Source: Clostridiales bacterium (GTDB taxonomy: Bacteria; Bacillota; Clostridia; Oscillospirales; Oscillospiraceae). From it: a stretch of 11,201 bases of DNA. The notes beneath the pieces were generated by a model. That model saw only the letters and a list, made by a program, of their open reading frames with translations, made no database searches and was not told the origin of the DNA. The stretch's first letter is position 1. The number at the start of each line of letters is the position of its first letter. Positions 1 through 6,070 of this stretch are shown one piece after another. A program made the translations under genes and the position numbers. The stretch is from assembly GCA_004555205.1 (NCBI GenBank), contig SFIY01000036.1, positions 1-11,201 of the forward strand. The letters run 5' to 3'.

Positions 1-228
1 CTTGAAGATACGGATCTTCTTGCCCTTGCCGTTCTTCACGACAGTGGCGTCCACCTTCGCGCCCTCCACCACGGGAGTGCCGAACTTGGTGTTCTCACCA
101 TCGACGATGGCCAGCACCTGATCGAAAACCACGGAATCACCAGCATTGACGTCCAGCTTCTCGATGAACAGAGTGTCACCCTCAGAAACGTTGTACTGCT
201 TACCACCGGTCACGATAATAGCCTGCAT
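1..228 (-). CDS. rplU: 50S ribosomal protein L21, N-terminal part (cut by window edge)
   Basis: Ribosomal protein L21 binds 23S rRNA in the large subunit. The 76 codons visible on the minus strand begin MQAIIVTGGKQYNVSEGDTL and continue through the L21 features FIEKLDV, VLAIVDG and a basic VVKNGKGKKIRIFK stretch. The family is about 100 residues, so roughly the last quarter lies beyond base 1. The ATG is at 226-228, with a purine-rich AAGGAAAGGTAGG sequence just upstream. In Firmicutes rplU is normally followed by a small protease gene and rpmA, which would lie outside the window. A near-consensus promoter and a GC-rich leader precede it. Identification is by sequence recognition and is nearly certain. 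Confidence 0.96.
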   Translation of the reverse strand, partial: MQAIIVTGGKQYNVSEGDTLFIEKLDVNAGDSVVFDQVLAIVDGENTKFGTPVVEGAKVDATVVKNGKGKKIRIFK

Positions 229-318
229 TACTTGTTGCACCTACCTTTCCTTCATTACGGACTCGCTGTCGGGGGCGTCCGGCGGCACGGCCGGATCTTG
301 TTACCCATTCAAAGCGGC
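229..318 (-). promoter_or_regulatory. rplU 5' leader, candidate L21 autoregulatory leader
   Basis: The predicted transcript has about 90 nt before the rplU ATG. It contains a 6-bp GC hairpin (TCCGGC/GCCGGA, at 278-283 and 290-295, 6-nt loop). An overlapping alternative pairing, GGAC/GTCC, uses 277-280 with 259-262. Firmicutes are known to carry a structured L21 leader upstream of rplU. The position fits, but I have not matched the consensus, so the regulatory role is inference. Confidence 0.4.
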
Positions 319-324
319 TTATCA

Positions 325-353
325 AGTATATCAACATTCCATGGAAATGTCAA
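325..353 (-). promoter_or_regulatory. rplU promoter (sigma-A type)
   Basis: On the minus strand the -35 TTGACA (348-353) is a perfect consensus. It is separated by 17 nt from the -10 TATACT (325-330), so transcription should start near 318. A/T-rich tracts upstream of the -35 could act as an UP element. This is what a strongly expressed ribosomal protein gene would be expected to have. Confidence 0.88.
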
Positions 354-409
354 CTGATTTTGTGGGTTTTTGGCAAAATATTTTGCGTAAATTTGTCAGA
401 TATGTATCA

Positions 410-880
410 TTATCCGGCGGTGGGATAGATCAGCTTCTCCTCCGTCCAATCGGCGATGAGCGCCGCATAAAACCGGCAGCATTCACGGGCCAGCGCGGTG
501 TCCAGATTGCGGTAATTGCCGCACTCGGCCGCGCTTTGGCCGGGCATAGGGCCCTCGTACACGCTACCGGCGGTAAACACCTTGCCCAGCAGGTCAATGG
601 CCTGGGCAGGGGAGAGCCGTTTGCCGTCAAAGAGGAAATAAAAGCCGGTCTGGCAGCCCATGGGGCCAAAATAGATGACGGCATCCTTTTTCTCGCTGTT
701 GCGCAGGAGGGTGGCGATAATATGCTCCACGGAGTGCATCTGCGCGTTGGTCAGCAGGTCTCCGGTATTGGGCTTTTTAAAGCGCAGGTCGAAGGTGATC
801 ACATCGCCGTCACGGCGGCTGAGGTACAGACCCGGTACAAGGACCTCGTGATCCACGGTAAAGCTGGCAATACGCTCCAT
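410..880 (-). CDS. luxS: S-ribosylhomocysteine lyase, AI-2 synthase LuxS
   Basis: LuxS cleaves S-ribosylhomocysteine to homocysteine and DPD, the precursor of autoinducer-2, in the cytoplasm. The 156-residue product has the usual family length. It shows the metal motif HSVEH (His49, Glu52, His53), the GPMGCQTGFY segment with the catalytic Cys76, and the third metal ligand Cys120 in AECGNYRN. All key residues are present, so the enzyme should be active. The ATG (878-880) lies one base after the mtnN stop, and its GGAGG is inside the end of mtnN, so the two genes are translated from one mRNA. No terminator is visible between luxS and the rplU promoter. No AI-2 receptor or Lsr uptake genes are in the window, so a metabolic role is at least as likely as signalling. 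Confidence 0.97.
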   Translation of the reverse strand: MERIASFTVDHEVLVPGLYLSRRDGDVITFDLRFKKPNTGDLLTNAQMHSVEHIIATLLRNSEKKDAVIYFGPMGCQTGFYFLFDGKRLSPAQAIDLLGKVFTAGSVYEGPMPGQSAAECGNYRNLDTALARECCRFYAALIADWTEEKLIYPTAG

Positions 881-881
881 A

Positions 882-1553
882 TTACACCTCCAGATGGTCG
901 ATAAAGGACATGACGACGCGGTTAAGGTCCTTCATCGCCGTGGGGAAATTGAAATAGTAGTCATGCTTGACCACCAGACAGTCACTGACGGACTTAATGG
1001 CCATGCATTTCACACCGTTGCGCATACACACCTGTGCCACAGCGCAGCCCTCCATCTCGCACAGCAGGGGATGGAACGTGTCGGCGATCCATTGGGTGCG
1101 CTGGCAGGGGACGGCAAACCAGTCGCCGGTGGCCACAAGACCGGTGCGGTAGGGCAGACCCACCTTGTCCATGGCGGCCTTGGCGGCGGCAAAGTCCGAG
1201 GTGGGAAAGGTGATCTGCTTGACCGTGGACACAAGACCCACAGGATCCCCCACACCGGTGGTATCCACATCGTGCTGCACGAAGCCCTCGGCCAGTACCA
1301 GCGTGCCGATGGGCACTTCCTCAAAGCAGCCGGCCACACCGGCGTTGAGGATCACATCGGGCCGGTAGAGCGTGATGAGCAGTTGGGTCGCCATGGCGGC
1401 ATTGACCTTGCCCACACCGCCGCAGCAGGCGATAACATCCTCACGAATATGGTAGAAAGAAACACCGGCCACCGTCTGCAGCAGGTGTGTGCCCTCCTGC
1501 GCCAGCAAGCTCTCTATTTCGCCGGGCATGGCATACATCAAACCGATTTTCAT
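882..1553 (-). CDS. mtnN: 5'-methylthioadenosine/S-adenosylhomocysteine nucleosidase
   Basis: This enzyme (Pfs/MTAN) removes adenine from S-adenosylhomocysteine and methylthioadenosine. It makes S-ribosylhomocysteine, the substrate of the LuxS encoded next to it. The 223-residue protein begins MKIGLMYAMPGEIE, which places the family's catalytic Glu at position 12. It then has the LNAGVAG phosphorylase-fold loop (69-75), a TGDWF segment (142-146), EMEG with Glu168 for ribose binding, and SVSD with Asp191, the purine-protonating residue. The start has AAGGAG 11 nt upstream. A promoter at 1586-1615 drives mtnN-luxS. This gene order gives a complete two-step S-adenosylhomocysteine detoxification and AI-2 module. 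Confidence 0.96.
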   Translation of the reverse strand: MKIGLMYAMPGEIESLLAQEGTHLLQTVAGVSFYHIREDVIACCGGVGKVNAAMATQLLITLYRPDVILNAGVAGCFEEVPIGTLVLAEGFVQHDVDTTGVGDPVGLVSTVKQITFPTSDFAAAKAAMDKVGLPYRTGLVATGDWFAVPCQRTQWIADTFHPLLCEMEGCAVAQVCMRNGVKCMAIKSVSDCLVVKHDYYFNFPTAMKDLNRVVMSFIDHLEV

Positions 1554-1585
1554 AGGGTAAGTTCTCCTTTGCGTTTCTCTGCCTT

Positions 1586-1615
1586 ATTGTACGAACTTTT
1601 TGCCCCAAAAGTCAA
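1586..1615 (-). promoter_or_regulatory. mtnN-luxS operon promoter
   Basis: The minus strand carries TTGACT (1610-1615) and TACAAT (1586-1591) separated by 18 nt. The start of transcription is predicted near 1579, about 25 nt before the mtnN ATG. It is divergent from the tmcAL promoter, with the two -35 elements about 15 bp apart. Confidence 0.75.
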
Positions 1616-1630
1616 GAGGGACAGGAAAGT

Positions 1631-1659
1631 TTGCCATATCTGCGAGAATCTGATATAAT
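1631..1659 (+). promoter_or_regulatory. tmcAL promoter with extended -10
   Basis: TTGCCA (1631-1636) is followed after 17 nt by TATAAT (1654-1659), which is preceded by TGA to form an extended -10. Transcription should begin near 1666. This rules out a TTG start at 1631 for the gene downstream and decides in favour of the ATG at 1688. Confidence 0.85.
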
Positions 1660-1687
1660 AAACTATCTTGCCGCGGGAGGGACGAAA

Positions 1688-2869
1688 ATGAAGATCGTAG
1701 GTATCATATGTGAATACAATCCCTTTCATTTAGGCCATGAATGGATGCTGCGTACCTTGCGTGAACAGGGTGCCGATGCCATTGTGTGTGCCATGAGCGG
1801 CAATTTTGTGCAGCGCGGCGAGTTTGCCGTTGTCAACAAGCTGTCCCGCGCAGAGATGGCGCTGCGCGGCGGCGCCGACCTGGTGCTGGAATTGCCTACG
1901 CCCTGGGCGTTGGCCACGGCGGAAACCTTTGCCCGGGGCGGTGTGCAGCTATTGACCATGGCCGGATGCACCCATTTGGCTTTTGGCTGCGAATGCGGCG
2001 ATATAACGCTCTTGCAGAAAGTCGCGGCGTTACTGACACAGGAGCTGTTCGCGGCGGATATAAAAAAGTACCTTTCCGGCGGTGTGTCCTACGCGGTGGC
2101 GCGGAAACAGGCGGCGGAAGAACATCTGGGCCCGGCGGCGGACATATTGGACACGCCCAATAACATTTTGGCGATCGAATATCTCAAGGCAATTTCTTTC
2201 TGCAAAAGCCCCCTGCAGCCCATTGCACTGCCGCGGAGGGGTGCGGCCCATGACGGCGAGGCAAAGGACGGCTTCGCCTCGGCCTCCCATATACGGCAAT
2301 GGCTGCGGTGCGGCAGGATCGCAGAGGCGGAGCAGTACCTGCCTGCTCCTGCTGCGGACATTCTGCGGCGGGAAATCGAAGCCGGACGCATGGCGGATAT
2401 GGCCCTTTGTGAGCGCGGCATATTGGCGCATCTGCGGCGGATGGAGGAAGAGGCGTTCCGCGCCTATGACGGCGGCAACGAGGGGTTGTATCACCGGTTT
2501 TATCAGGCAGTACAGACAGCCTCCACCTTGGCCGAAGTGCTGCAAAAGGCAAAAACAAAGCGCTATGCCCATGCCCGTTTACGGCGCATGGCATTGGCGG
2601 CCTATTTGAATCTCCCGCCTGTGCCGGACCGGCCGCCTTATCTGCGGCTGCTGGCCGCCGACGAAACGGGCCGCAAGCTATTGCGGCAGATGCAAAAGGC
2701 GGGACTGCCGGTGCTGACCAAGCCTGCGGATGTGGAAAAATTAGGCGCAGAGGCAGCGAAGCTGTTTGCCCGGGAATGTGAAATGACAGACCTGTACACC
2801 CTGGCCTATACCGACCTGTCGCAAAGCGTTTGCGGCAGCGACTGGCGCACGACGCCTGTTACGGAGTAA
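1688..2869 (+). CDS. tmcAL: tRNA(Met) cytidine acetate ligase TmcAL (YlbM/DUF795 family)
   Basis: TmcAL uses ATP and acetate to form N4-acetylcytidine at the wobble position of elongator tRNA-Met. The 393-residue protein starts with a nucleotidyltransferase fold: CEYNPFHLGH (residues 8-17, with the HxGH nucleotide-binding pair His14 and His17), MSGNFVQRGEFAVVNK (36-51) and LDTPNNILAIEYLKA (154-168). SASHIR (198-203) corresponds to the second nucleotide-binding signature. KRYAHARLRR (291-300) is a basic segment typical of the family and probably contacts RNA. The ATG at 1688 is chosen because GGGAGGG lies 6-12 bases upstream; an in-frame TTG 57 bases earlier falls within the promoter. Length is slightly below the roughly 400-415 residues typical of the family, with no sign of damage. 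Confidence 0.93.
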   Translation: MKIVGIICEYNPFHLGHEWMLRTLREQGADAIVCAMSGNFVQRGEFAVVNKLSRAEMALRGGADLVLELPTPWALATAETFARGGVQLLTMAGCTHLAFGCECGDITLLQKVAALLTQELFAADIKKYLSGGVSYAVARKQAAEEHLGPAADILDTPNNILAIEYLKAISFCKSPLQPIALPRRGAAHDGEAKDGFASASHIRQWLRCGRIAEAEQYLPAPAADILRREIEAGRMADMALCERGILAHLRRMEEEAFRAYDGGNEGLYHRFYQAVQTASTLAEVLQKAKTKRYAHARLRRMALAAYLNLPPVPDRPPYLRLLAADETGRKLLRQMQKAGLPVLTKPADVEKLGAEAAKLFARECEMTDLYTLAYTDLSQSVCGSDWRTTPVTE

Positions 2870-2870
2870 C

Positions 2871-2911
2871 AAAAAGCACCGCCCACGGGTCCTCCGTGGG
2901 CGGTGTTTTTA
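2871..2911. terminator. bidirectional intrinsic terminator between tmcAL and the rhomboid-like gene
   Basis: A perfect 12-bp stem (CACCGCCCACGG, 2877-2888, with its complement at 2894-2905) has a 5-nt loop. An A-tract lies on the left and a T-tract on the right, so it works in both directions. It sits directly after the tmcAL stop. The stop codon of the convergent minus-strand gene (2909-2911) is inside the T-tract. Confidence 0.95.
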
Positions 2912-3772
2912 TTCTTCCGTAAAATGCACATGGGTAAAGATGTGATCCTCACAAAAGCAGTGGTAGCCGGCGCATTTGCTGCAATAGCGGAACTGCAGAT
3001 CGGGATAATCGGTATCCGTCCTGCCGCAGACGGCGCACTTGTGATGAAAGCCGCGCTGCTGTTGCTGCTGTTTGACAGCCTGCTTGAAATGTACCGTCTG
3101 ACGGGAGTGCTGGTACTTTTTGCGTTCGGCAAAGTAATGTACCTCGGGATAGATAAACGCAAAGAAGTTCAGCAGTGCCACAATCGGCAGTACCACGCCT
3201 GCCCAATAGCCCGCCGTAAGGGAGGAGATAATTTCAACGGCAAAGAGAACGCCGTCAATAATGGCCAGCCATTTCATCTTGATGGGAATGATGAAGAACA
3301 GCAGCACCTGTGTGTCGGGGAACAGCAGGGCAAAGGCCAGGAACATGGACAGATTCACATATTCCGTGCCGACAATGGTAAAATTGGTGCCGGAGATCAG
3401 GGAGGCGAGTACCGTGCCGATGACGGTCAGCAGTACGCCGCTGAAGTAGTACAGGTTAAACTTCGCCGTGCCCCACTGGCGCTCCAGCGTAGAGCCGATC
3501 CAGTAGTAAAAATACAGCGCGATCAGCAGCATAAAGGCGCCGGAAGTGTTCGGCACAAAGATGAAGGTGATGATGCGCCAAATTTCGCCGTGCAGCAATC
3601 CGTCAAGATGAAAGGCGAGAAAATCCAGTGCATTGGCATCGGCATTGCGGGTGAGCATCATGAGAAAATAGACAACCACATTACCGATGACAACATAGCG
3701 CATCAGATTGGGCACACCAAAGCGCGGATGGCGGGCACAGAAGCGATCCACCGCTTCGTAGATTTTTTTCAA
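2909..3772 (-). CDS. rhomboid-fold membrane protein lacking protease residues, with Cys/His-rich C-terminal tail
   Basis: The 287-residue protein has about six hydrophobic segments (roughly 25-41, 64-91, 106-127, 139-151, 155-183, 188-208) and GEIWRIITFIFV at 62-73, resembling the rhomboid GExWRLxT start of the core. The GxSG serine motif expected in the fourth helix is replaced by YVNLSMFLAF, and no catalytic His is seen in the last helix, so it is probably not a protease. The cytosolic-looking tail has five glutamines (235-239), then CxxC (246/249), CxxC (264/267), CxC (272/274) and His277/281/283, a likely zinc-binding module. The start is TTG (3770-3772), supported by AGGAGG 9 nt upstream. 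It lies about 80 bases downstream of ribU with no terminator between, so it may be partly co-transcribed. Specific function unknown. Confidence 0.8.
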   Translation of the reverse strand: MKKIYEAVDRFCARHPRFGVPNLMRYVVIGNVVVYFLMMLTRNADANALDFLAFHLDGLLHGEIWRIITFIFVPNTSGAFMLLIALYFYYWIGSTLERQWGTAKFNLYYFSGVLLTVIGTVLASLISGTNFTIVGTEYVNLSMFLAFALLFPDTQVLLFFIIPIKMKWLAIIDGVLFAVEIISSLTAGYWAGVVLPIVALLNFFAFIYPEVHYFAERKKYQHSRQTVHFKQAVKQQQQQRGFHHKCAVCGRTDTDYPDLQFRYCSKCAGYHCFCEDHIFTHVHFTEE

Positions 3773-3805
3773 GGGAGAATTCCTCCTATCGTTCAGCTAC
3801 CACGG

Positions 3806-3838
3806 ATTATACTCCCTGACAGAGGGAAATTCATGAAT
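3806..3838 (-). promoter_or_regulatory. possible promoter and palindrome upstream of the rhomboid-like gene
   Basis: A perfect TATAAT -10 (3806-3811) lies on the minus strand in the ribU-rhomboid gap, but the -35 region (about 3829-3834) is poor. A 10-bp palindrome, ATTCATGAAT (3829-3838), covers that -35 position, so an activator or repressor site is conceivable. This is a weak call. Confidence 0.4.
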
Positions 3839-3852
3839 AAACGATAAACAAT

Positions 3853-4437
3853 TTACTTATGCAGCAGCGGACTCAGCGGTTTGTAGATCAAAAAGCACAG
3901 CGCCACATCCAGAACGCCCTTGATGAGCGTAAACGGCGCGTTGAAGAGGACCAGACATTCCAGCAGACCGTTCACATCGGGCCGAATGGTTTGGTACAGG
4001 CCGATGATGGCGTCAATGGGAATGAGCTTGGAGTACACGGGATAGGAAATGAAGTAGTTCAGGGGAATGGACGCCAGCGCCATGACAACCGCGCCGACGA
4101 TAGAGCCGATCAGTGCGCTCTTGCGGCTCTTTTTATGGCGGTAGATAAAGCCGGCAGGGAGCACGAAGCACAGACCGATCAGGAAATTGGCCAGCTCACC
4201 CACACAGCCGGTGTTGGTACGCAGGCAGCAGATAAGATTTTTGATAAGGCACACCACGCCGCCGTAAACAGGGCCGAGAGAGAACGAGGCCAGCAGGGCC
4301 GGCAGTTCGGAGAAGTCCATCTTCACAAAGGGCGGGATCAGGAAGGGGACAGGGAACTCCAGGAACATGAGGACGGTGGCCACGGCGGCCAGCATGGCGG
4401 TAACGGTAATCTTGTGGGTTTTCATTTTTTGCGTCAT
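3853..4437 (-). CDS. ribU: ECF transporter riboflavin-binding S component RibU
   Basis: RibU is the membrane substrate-binding subunit that brings in riboflavin together with a shared ECF energizing module, which is not encoded here. The 194-residue protein is nearly all hydrophobic helices and has the S-component landmarks KMDFSELPAL (39-48), VCLIKNLI (62-69), GELANFLIG (80-88) and NAPFTLIKG (166-174). An FMN riboswitch directly upstream makes the substrate assignment firm. The ATG at 4435-4437 is chosen because AAGGAG lies 8 nt upstream. The reading frame stays open through the leader, but a longer start would run into the terminator and riboswitch. Expression is predicted to fall when FMN is abundant. 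Confidence 0.95.
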   Translation of the reverse strand: MTQKMKTHKITVTAMLAAVATVLMFLEFPVPFLIPPFVKMDFSELPALLASFSLGPVYGGVVCLIKNLICCLRTNTGCVGELANFLIGLCFVLPAGFIYRHKKSRKSALIGSIVGAVVMALASIPLNYFISYPVYSKLIPIDAIIGLYQTIRPDVNGLLECLVLFNAPFTLIKGVLDVALCFLIYKPLSPLLHK

Positions 4438-4455
4438 AGTCGACACTCCTTTTCG

Positions 4456-4493
4456 AAAAGTAAAACACCCCGGAAGAATTGTCTTCCAAGGTG
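4456..4493 (-). terminator. riboswitch-controlled intrinsic terminator (expression platform)
   Basis: In the minus-strand RNA, CACCTTGGAAGA (4493-4482) pairs with TCTTCCGGGGTG (4477-4466). The 12-bp stem has two G-U pairs and a 4-nt loop, and is followed by TTTTACTTTT. It stands between the aptamer and the ribU ribosome binding site. The loop-side sequence GAAGACAA is exactly complementary to the outermost 5' strand of the aptamer. Confidence 0.85.
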
Positions 4494-4532
4494 CACGCAT
4501 CAAAAAAGAGCATTGCAACGAATGCCGTACAC

Positions 4533-4648
4533 GCCTTCTCTCATCCAGACTGTGACTGTCGGTACCGGAATTGCACCGGTTCCTGCCGCTCCTGAGAGCC
4601 GCTCGCGGACTATACCGCCGGTGGGGACTTTCACCCCGCCCCGAAGAC
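4533..4648 (-). promoter_or_regulatory. FMN riboswitch (RFN element)
   Basis: The minus-strand RNA contains the hallmark conserved blocks of the FMN aptamer in order: CTTCGGGGCGGGGTGAAA, CCCCACCGGCGGTA, GTCCGCGAGC, AGGAACCGGTGCAATTCCGG, ACCGACAGT and TCTGGATGAGAGAAGG. P1 is GTCTTC (4648-4643) paired with GAAGGC (4538-4533), including one G-U pair. The element senses FMN and here precedes ribU, with a terminator after it. This arrangement is typical of a ligand-OFF transcription switch. Confidence 0.97.
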
Positions 4649-4673
4649 AAATATCCTGTTGTTTTCTGCCTAT

Positions 4674-4702
4674 ACTATAAAGGAAAATGTCATCAATTGC
4701 AA
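4674..4702 (-). promoter_or_regulatory. ribU riboswitch promoter
   Basis: TTGCAA (4697-4702) and TATAGT (4674-4679) on the minus strand are separated by 17 nt. Transcription should start near 4667, about 20 nt ahead of the FMN aptamer. It is back-to-back with the glyA promoter. Confidence 0.7.
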
Positions 4703-4716
4703 CCCCTATTTTTATA

Positions 4717-4745
4717 TTGATTTTTTCGACCGCATCCGATATAAT
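4717..4745 (+). promoter_or_regulatory. glyA promoter
   Basis: TTGATT (4717-4722) and TATAAT (4740-4745) are separated by 17 nt on the plus strand. The predicted start near 4752 leaves a short leader of about 30 nt. No riboswitch-like structure fits in that leader. Confidence 0.85.
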
Positions 4746-4782
4746 GCTGTTTAATGTTTATACTTGAGAAAGAGGAATGGTC

Positions 4783-5961
4783 ATGTCTTCCCGACTTTTT
4801 GCTATGATTGAAAAAGAAGCGCAGCGTCAGCAGGAAAATATCGAGCTGATCGCCAGCGAAAACTTTGTCAGCGAGGAGGTACTGCGCGTACTTGGCTCCT
4901 GCCTGACCAATAAGTATGCCGAGGGCTATCCCACCCGGCGGACTTCCGGCAATAAGGGTCGTTACTACGGCGGCTGCGAATGTGTGGACGAGATCGAGGA
5001 GTATTGCTGTGATATGTGGCGCAAGGTGTTTCATACCGATTACCATGTCAATGTGCAGCCCCACAGCGGCTCCAACGCCAATTTAGCCGCCTATTTCAGC
5101 GTGCTCAAGCCGGGTGACACCATTTTGGCCATGGACCTGAATAACGGCGGTCACCTGACCCACGGCTCGTCTGTCAATTTCAGCGGTAAGCTGTACCATA
5201 TGGAATTTTACAATGTTACCGCCGACGGATGCATTGACTATGACGATGTGCGCCGAAAAGCGGAGCGGTGCCGCCCGCAGTTGATTCTGGCCGGCGCATC
5301 GGCCTACAGCCGACGGCTGGACTTTGCCGCCTTTGCCCACATTGCAAAAAGCGTGGGCGCCTATTTCATGGTGGATATGGCCCACATTGCCGGTCTTGTG
5401 GCGGCCGGCGACCATCCCTCCCCCTTCGGACTGGCGGACATTATCACCACCACCACCCATAAAACCCTGCGCGGTCCCCGTGGCGGCCTGATCTTCTGTA
5501 AGCAGGAGCTTGCCAAAAAGGTGGACAGCGCCGTATTCCCCGGCTCGCAGGGCGGCCCCTTGATGCATGTGATCGCCGCCAAGGCGGTGGCGGCGGAGGA
5601 GGCCTGCTCCGAGGCGTTTGCCGCCTATATCCATCAGGTGGTGAAGAACAGCAGCGCCATGTGTCAGGAATTTATCCGCCTCGGTTACGATGTGGTGACC
5701 GGCGGAACGGATAACCATTTGTTCCTGATCGACCTGACCAAGACCGGCCTGACCGGCAAGCAGGTGCAGGAGGCGCTGGATCAGCGTCACATCACGCTGA
5801 ATAAAAACTGCGTGCCCGGCGAAACCCGTTCTCCCCAACAGACTTCCGGCGTGCGAATCGGTACGGCTGCCATGACCACCAAGGGCTATGTGGAGGAGGA
5901 CTTTATCCGCGTGGCGCGGGAAATCGATCGCTGCATCAAGGACCTGCAGGCAGCGGTGTAA
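4783..5961 (+). CDS. glyA: serine hydroxymethyltransferase
   Basis: GlyA is a PLP enzyme that interconverts serine plus tetrahydrofolate with glycine plus 5,10-methylene-tetrahydrofolate, the main one-carbon entry step. The 392-residue protein has IELIASENFVS (20-30), YYGGCE (61-66), QPHSGSNAN (92-100), MVDMAHIAGL (196-205, with the PLP-contacting Asp198 and His201) and TTTTHKTLRGPRGG (222-235), where Lys227 is the PLP Schiff-base lysine. The ATG at 4783 is preferred: the one at 4777 sits directly against the AGAGG, while 4783 is 7 nt from it. Between EGYP and GRYYGG there are about seven extra residues (TRRTSGN) compared with the usual YPGKRYYGG. The total is a little shorter than the typical 410-420. 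Its own promoter and terminator make it monocistronic. Confidence 0.96.
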   Translation: MSSRLFAMIEKEAQRQQENIELIASENFVSEEVLRVLGSCLTNKYAEGYPTRRTSGNKGRYYGGCECVDEIEEYCCDMWRKVFHTDYHVNVQPHSGSNANLAAYFSVLKPGDTILAMDLNNGGHLTHGSSVNFSGKLYHMEFYNVTADGCIDYDDVRRKAERCRPQLILAGASAYSRRLDFAAFAHIAKSVGAYFMVDMAHIAGLVAAGDHPSPFGLADIITTTTHKTLRGPRGGLIFCKQELAKKVDSAVFPGSQGGPLMHVIAAKAVAAEEACSEAFAAYIHQVVKNSSAMCQEFIRLGYDVVTGGTDNHLFLIDLTKTGLTGKQVQEALDQRHITLNKNCVPGETRSPQQTSGVRIGTAAMTTKGYVEEDFIRVAREIDRCIKDLQAAV

Positions 5962-5965
5962 CAGC

Positions 5966-6000
5966 AACATGGCAAAGGACGACCTTTGCCATGTTTTTTT
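5966..6000 (+). terminator. glyA intrinsic terminator
   Basis: A perfect 12-bp stem, ACATGGCAAAGG (5967-5978) with CCTTTGCCATGT (5983-5994), has an ACGA loop and leads into a run of T. It begins 5 nt after the glyA stop. Confidence 0.95.
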
Positions 6001-6010
6001 AAGGAAAGCC

Positions 6011-6039
6011 TTTACAAAATAGAAAATTTGTTCTATAAT
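6011..6039 (+). promoter_or_regulatory. promoter of the SLOG-ROK operon
   Basis: TTTACA (6011-6016) and TATAAT (6034-6039) are separated by 17 nt, giving a predicted start near 6046. It follows the glyA terminator by a few bases, so this operon is transcribed separately. Confidence 0.85.
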
Positions 6040-6070
6040 GCGATCAGTAAGAAGAAGGGGAGGCGACGTC

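Noticed and set aside
146..1658. Two long plus-strand open frames (146-904 and 894-1658) antisense to rplU, luxS and mtnN
   Set aside because: Both are shadows of clearly recognised minus-strand genes; no ribosome binding sites or family motifs.
1631..1687. N-terminal extension of TmcAL from a TTG at 1631
   Set aside because: The extension covers the -35, -10 and transcription start; the ATG at 1688 has a strong ribosome binding site and gives the conserved N-terminus.
4438..4650. N-terminal extension of RibU into the leader
   Set aside because: It would translate the riboswitch and terminator; the extra residues are not membrane-like and the ATG at 4437 has AAGGAG upstream.
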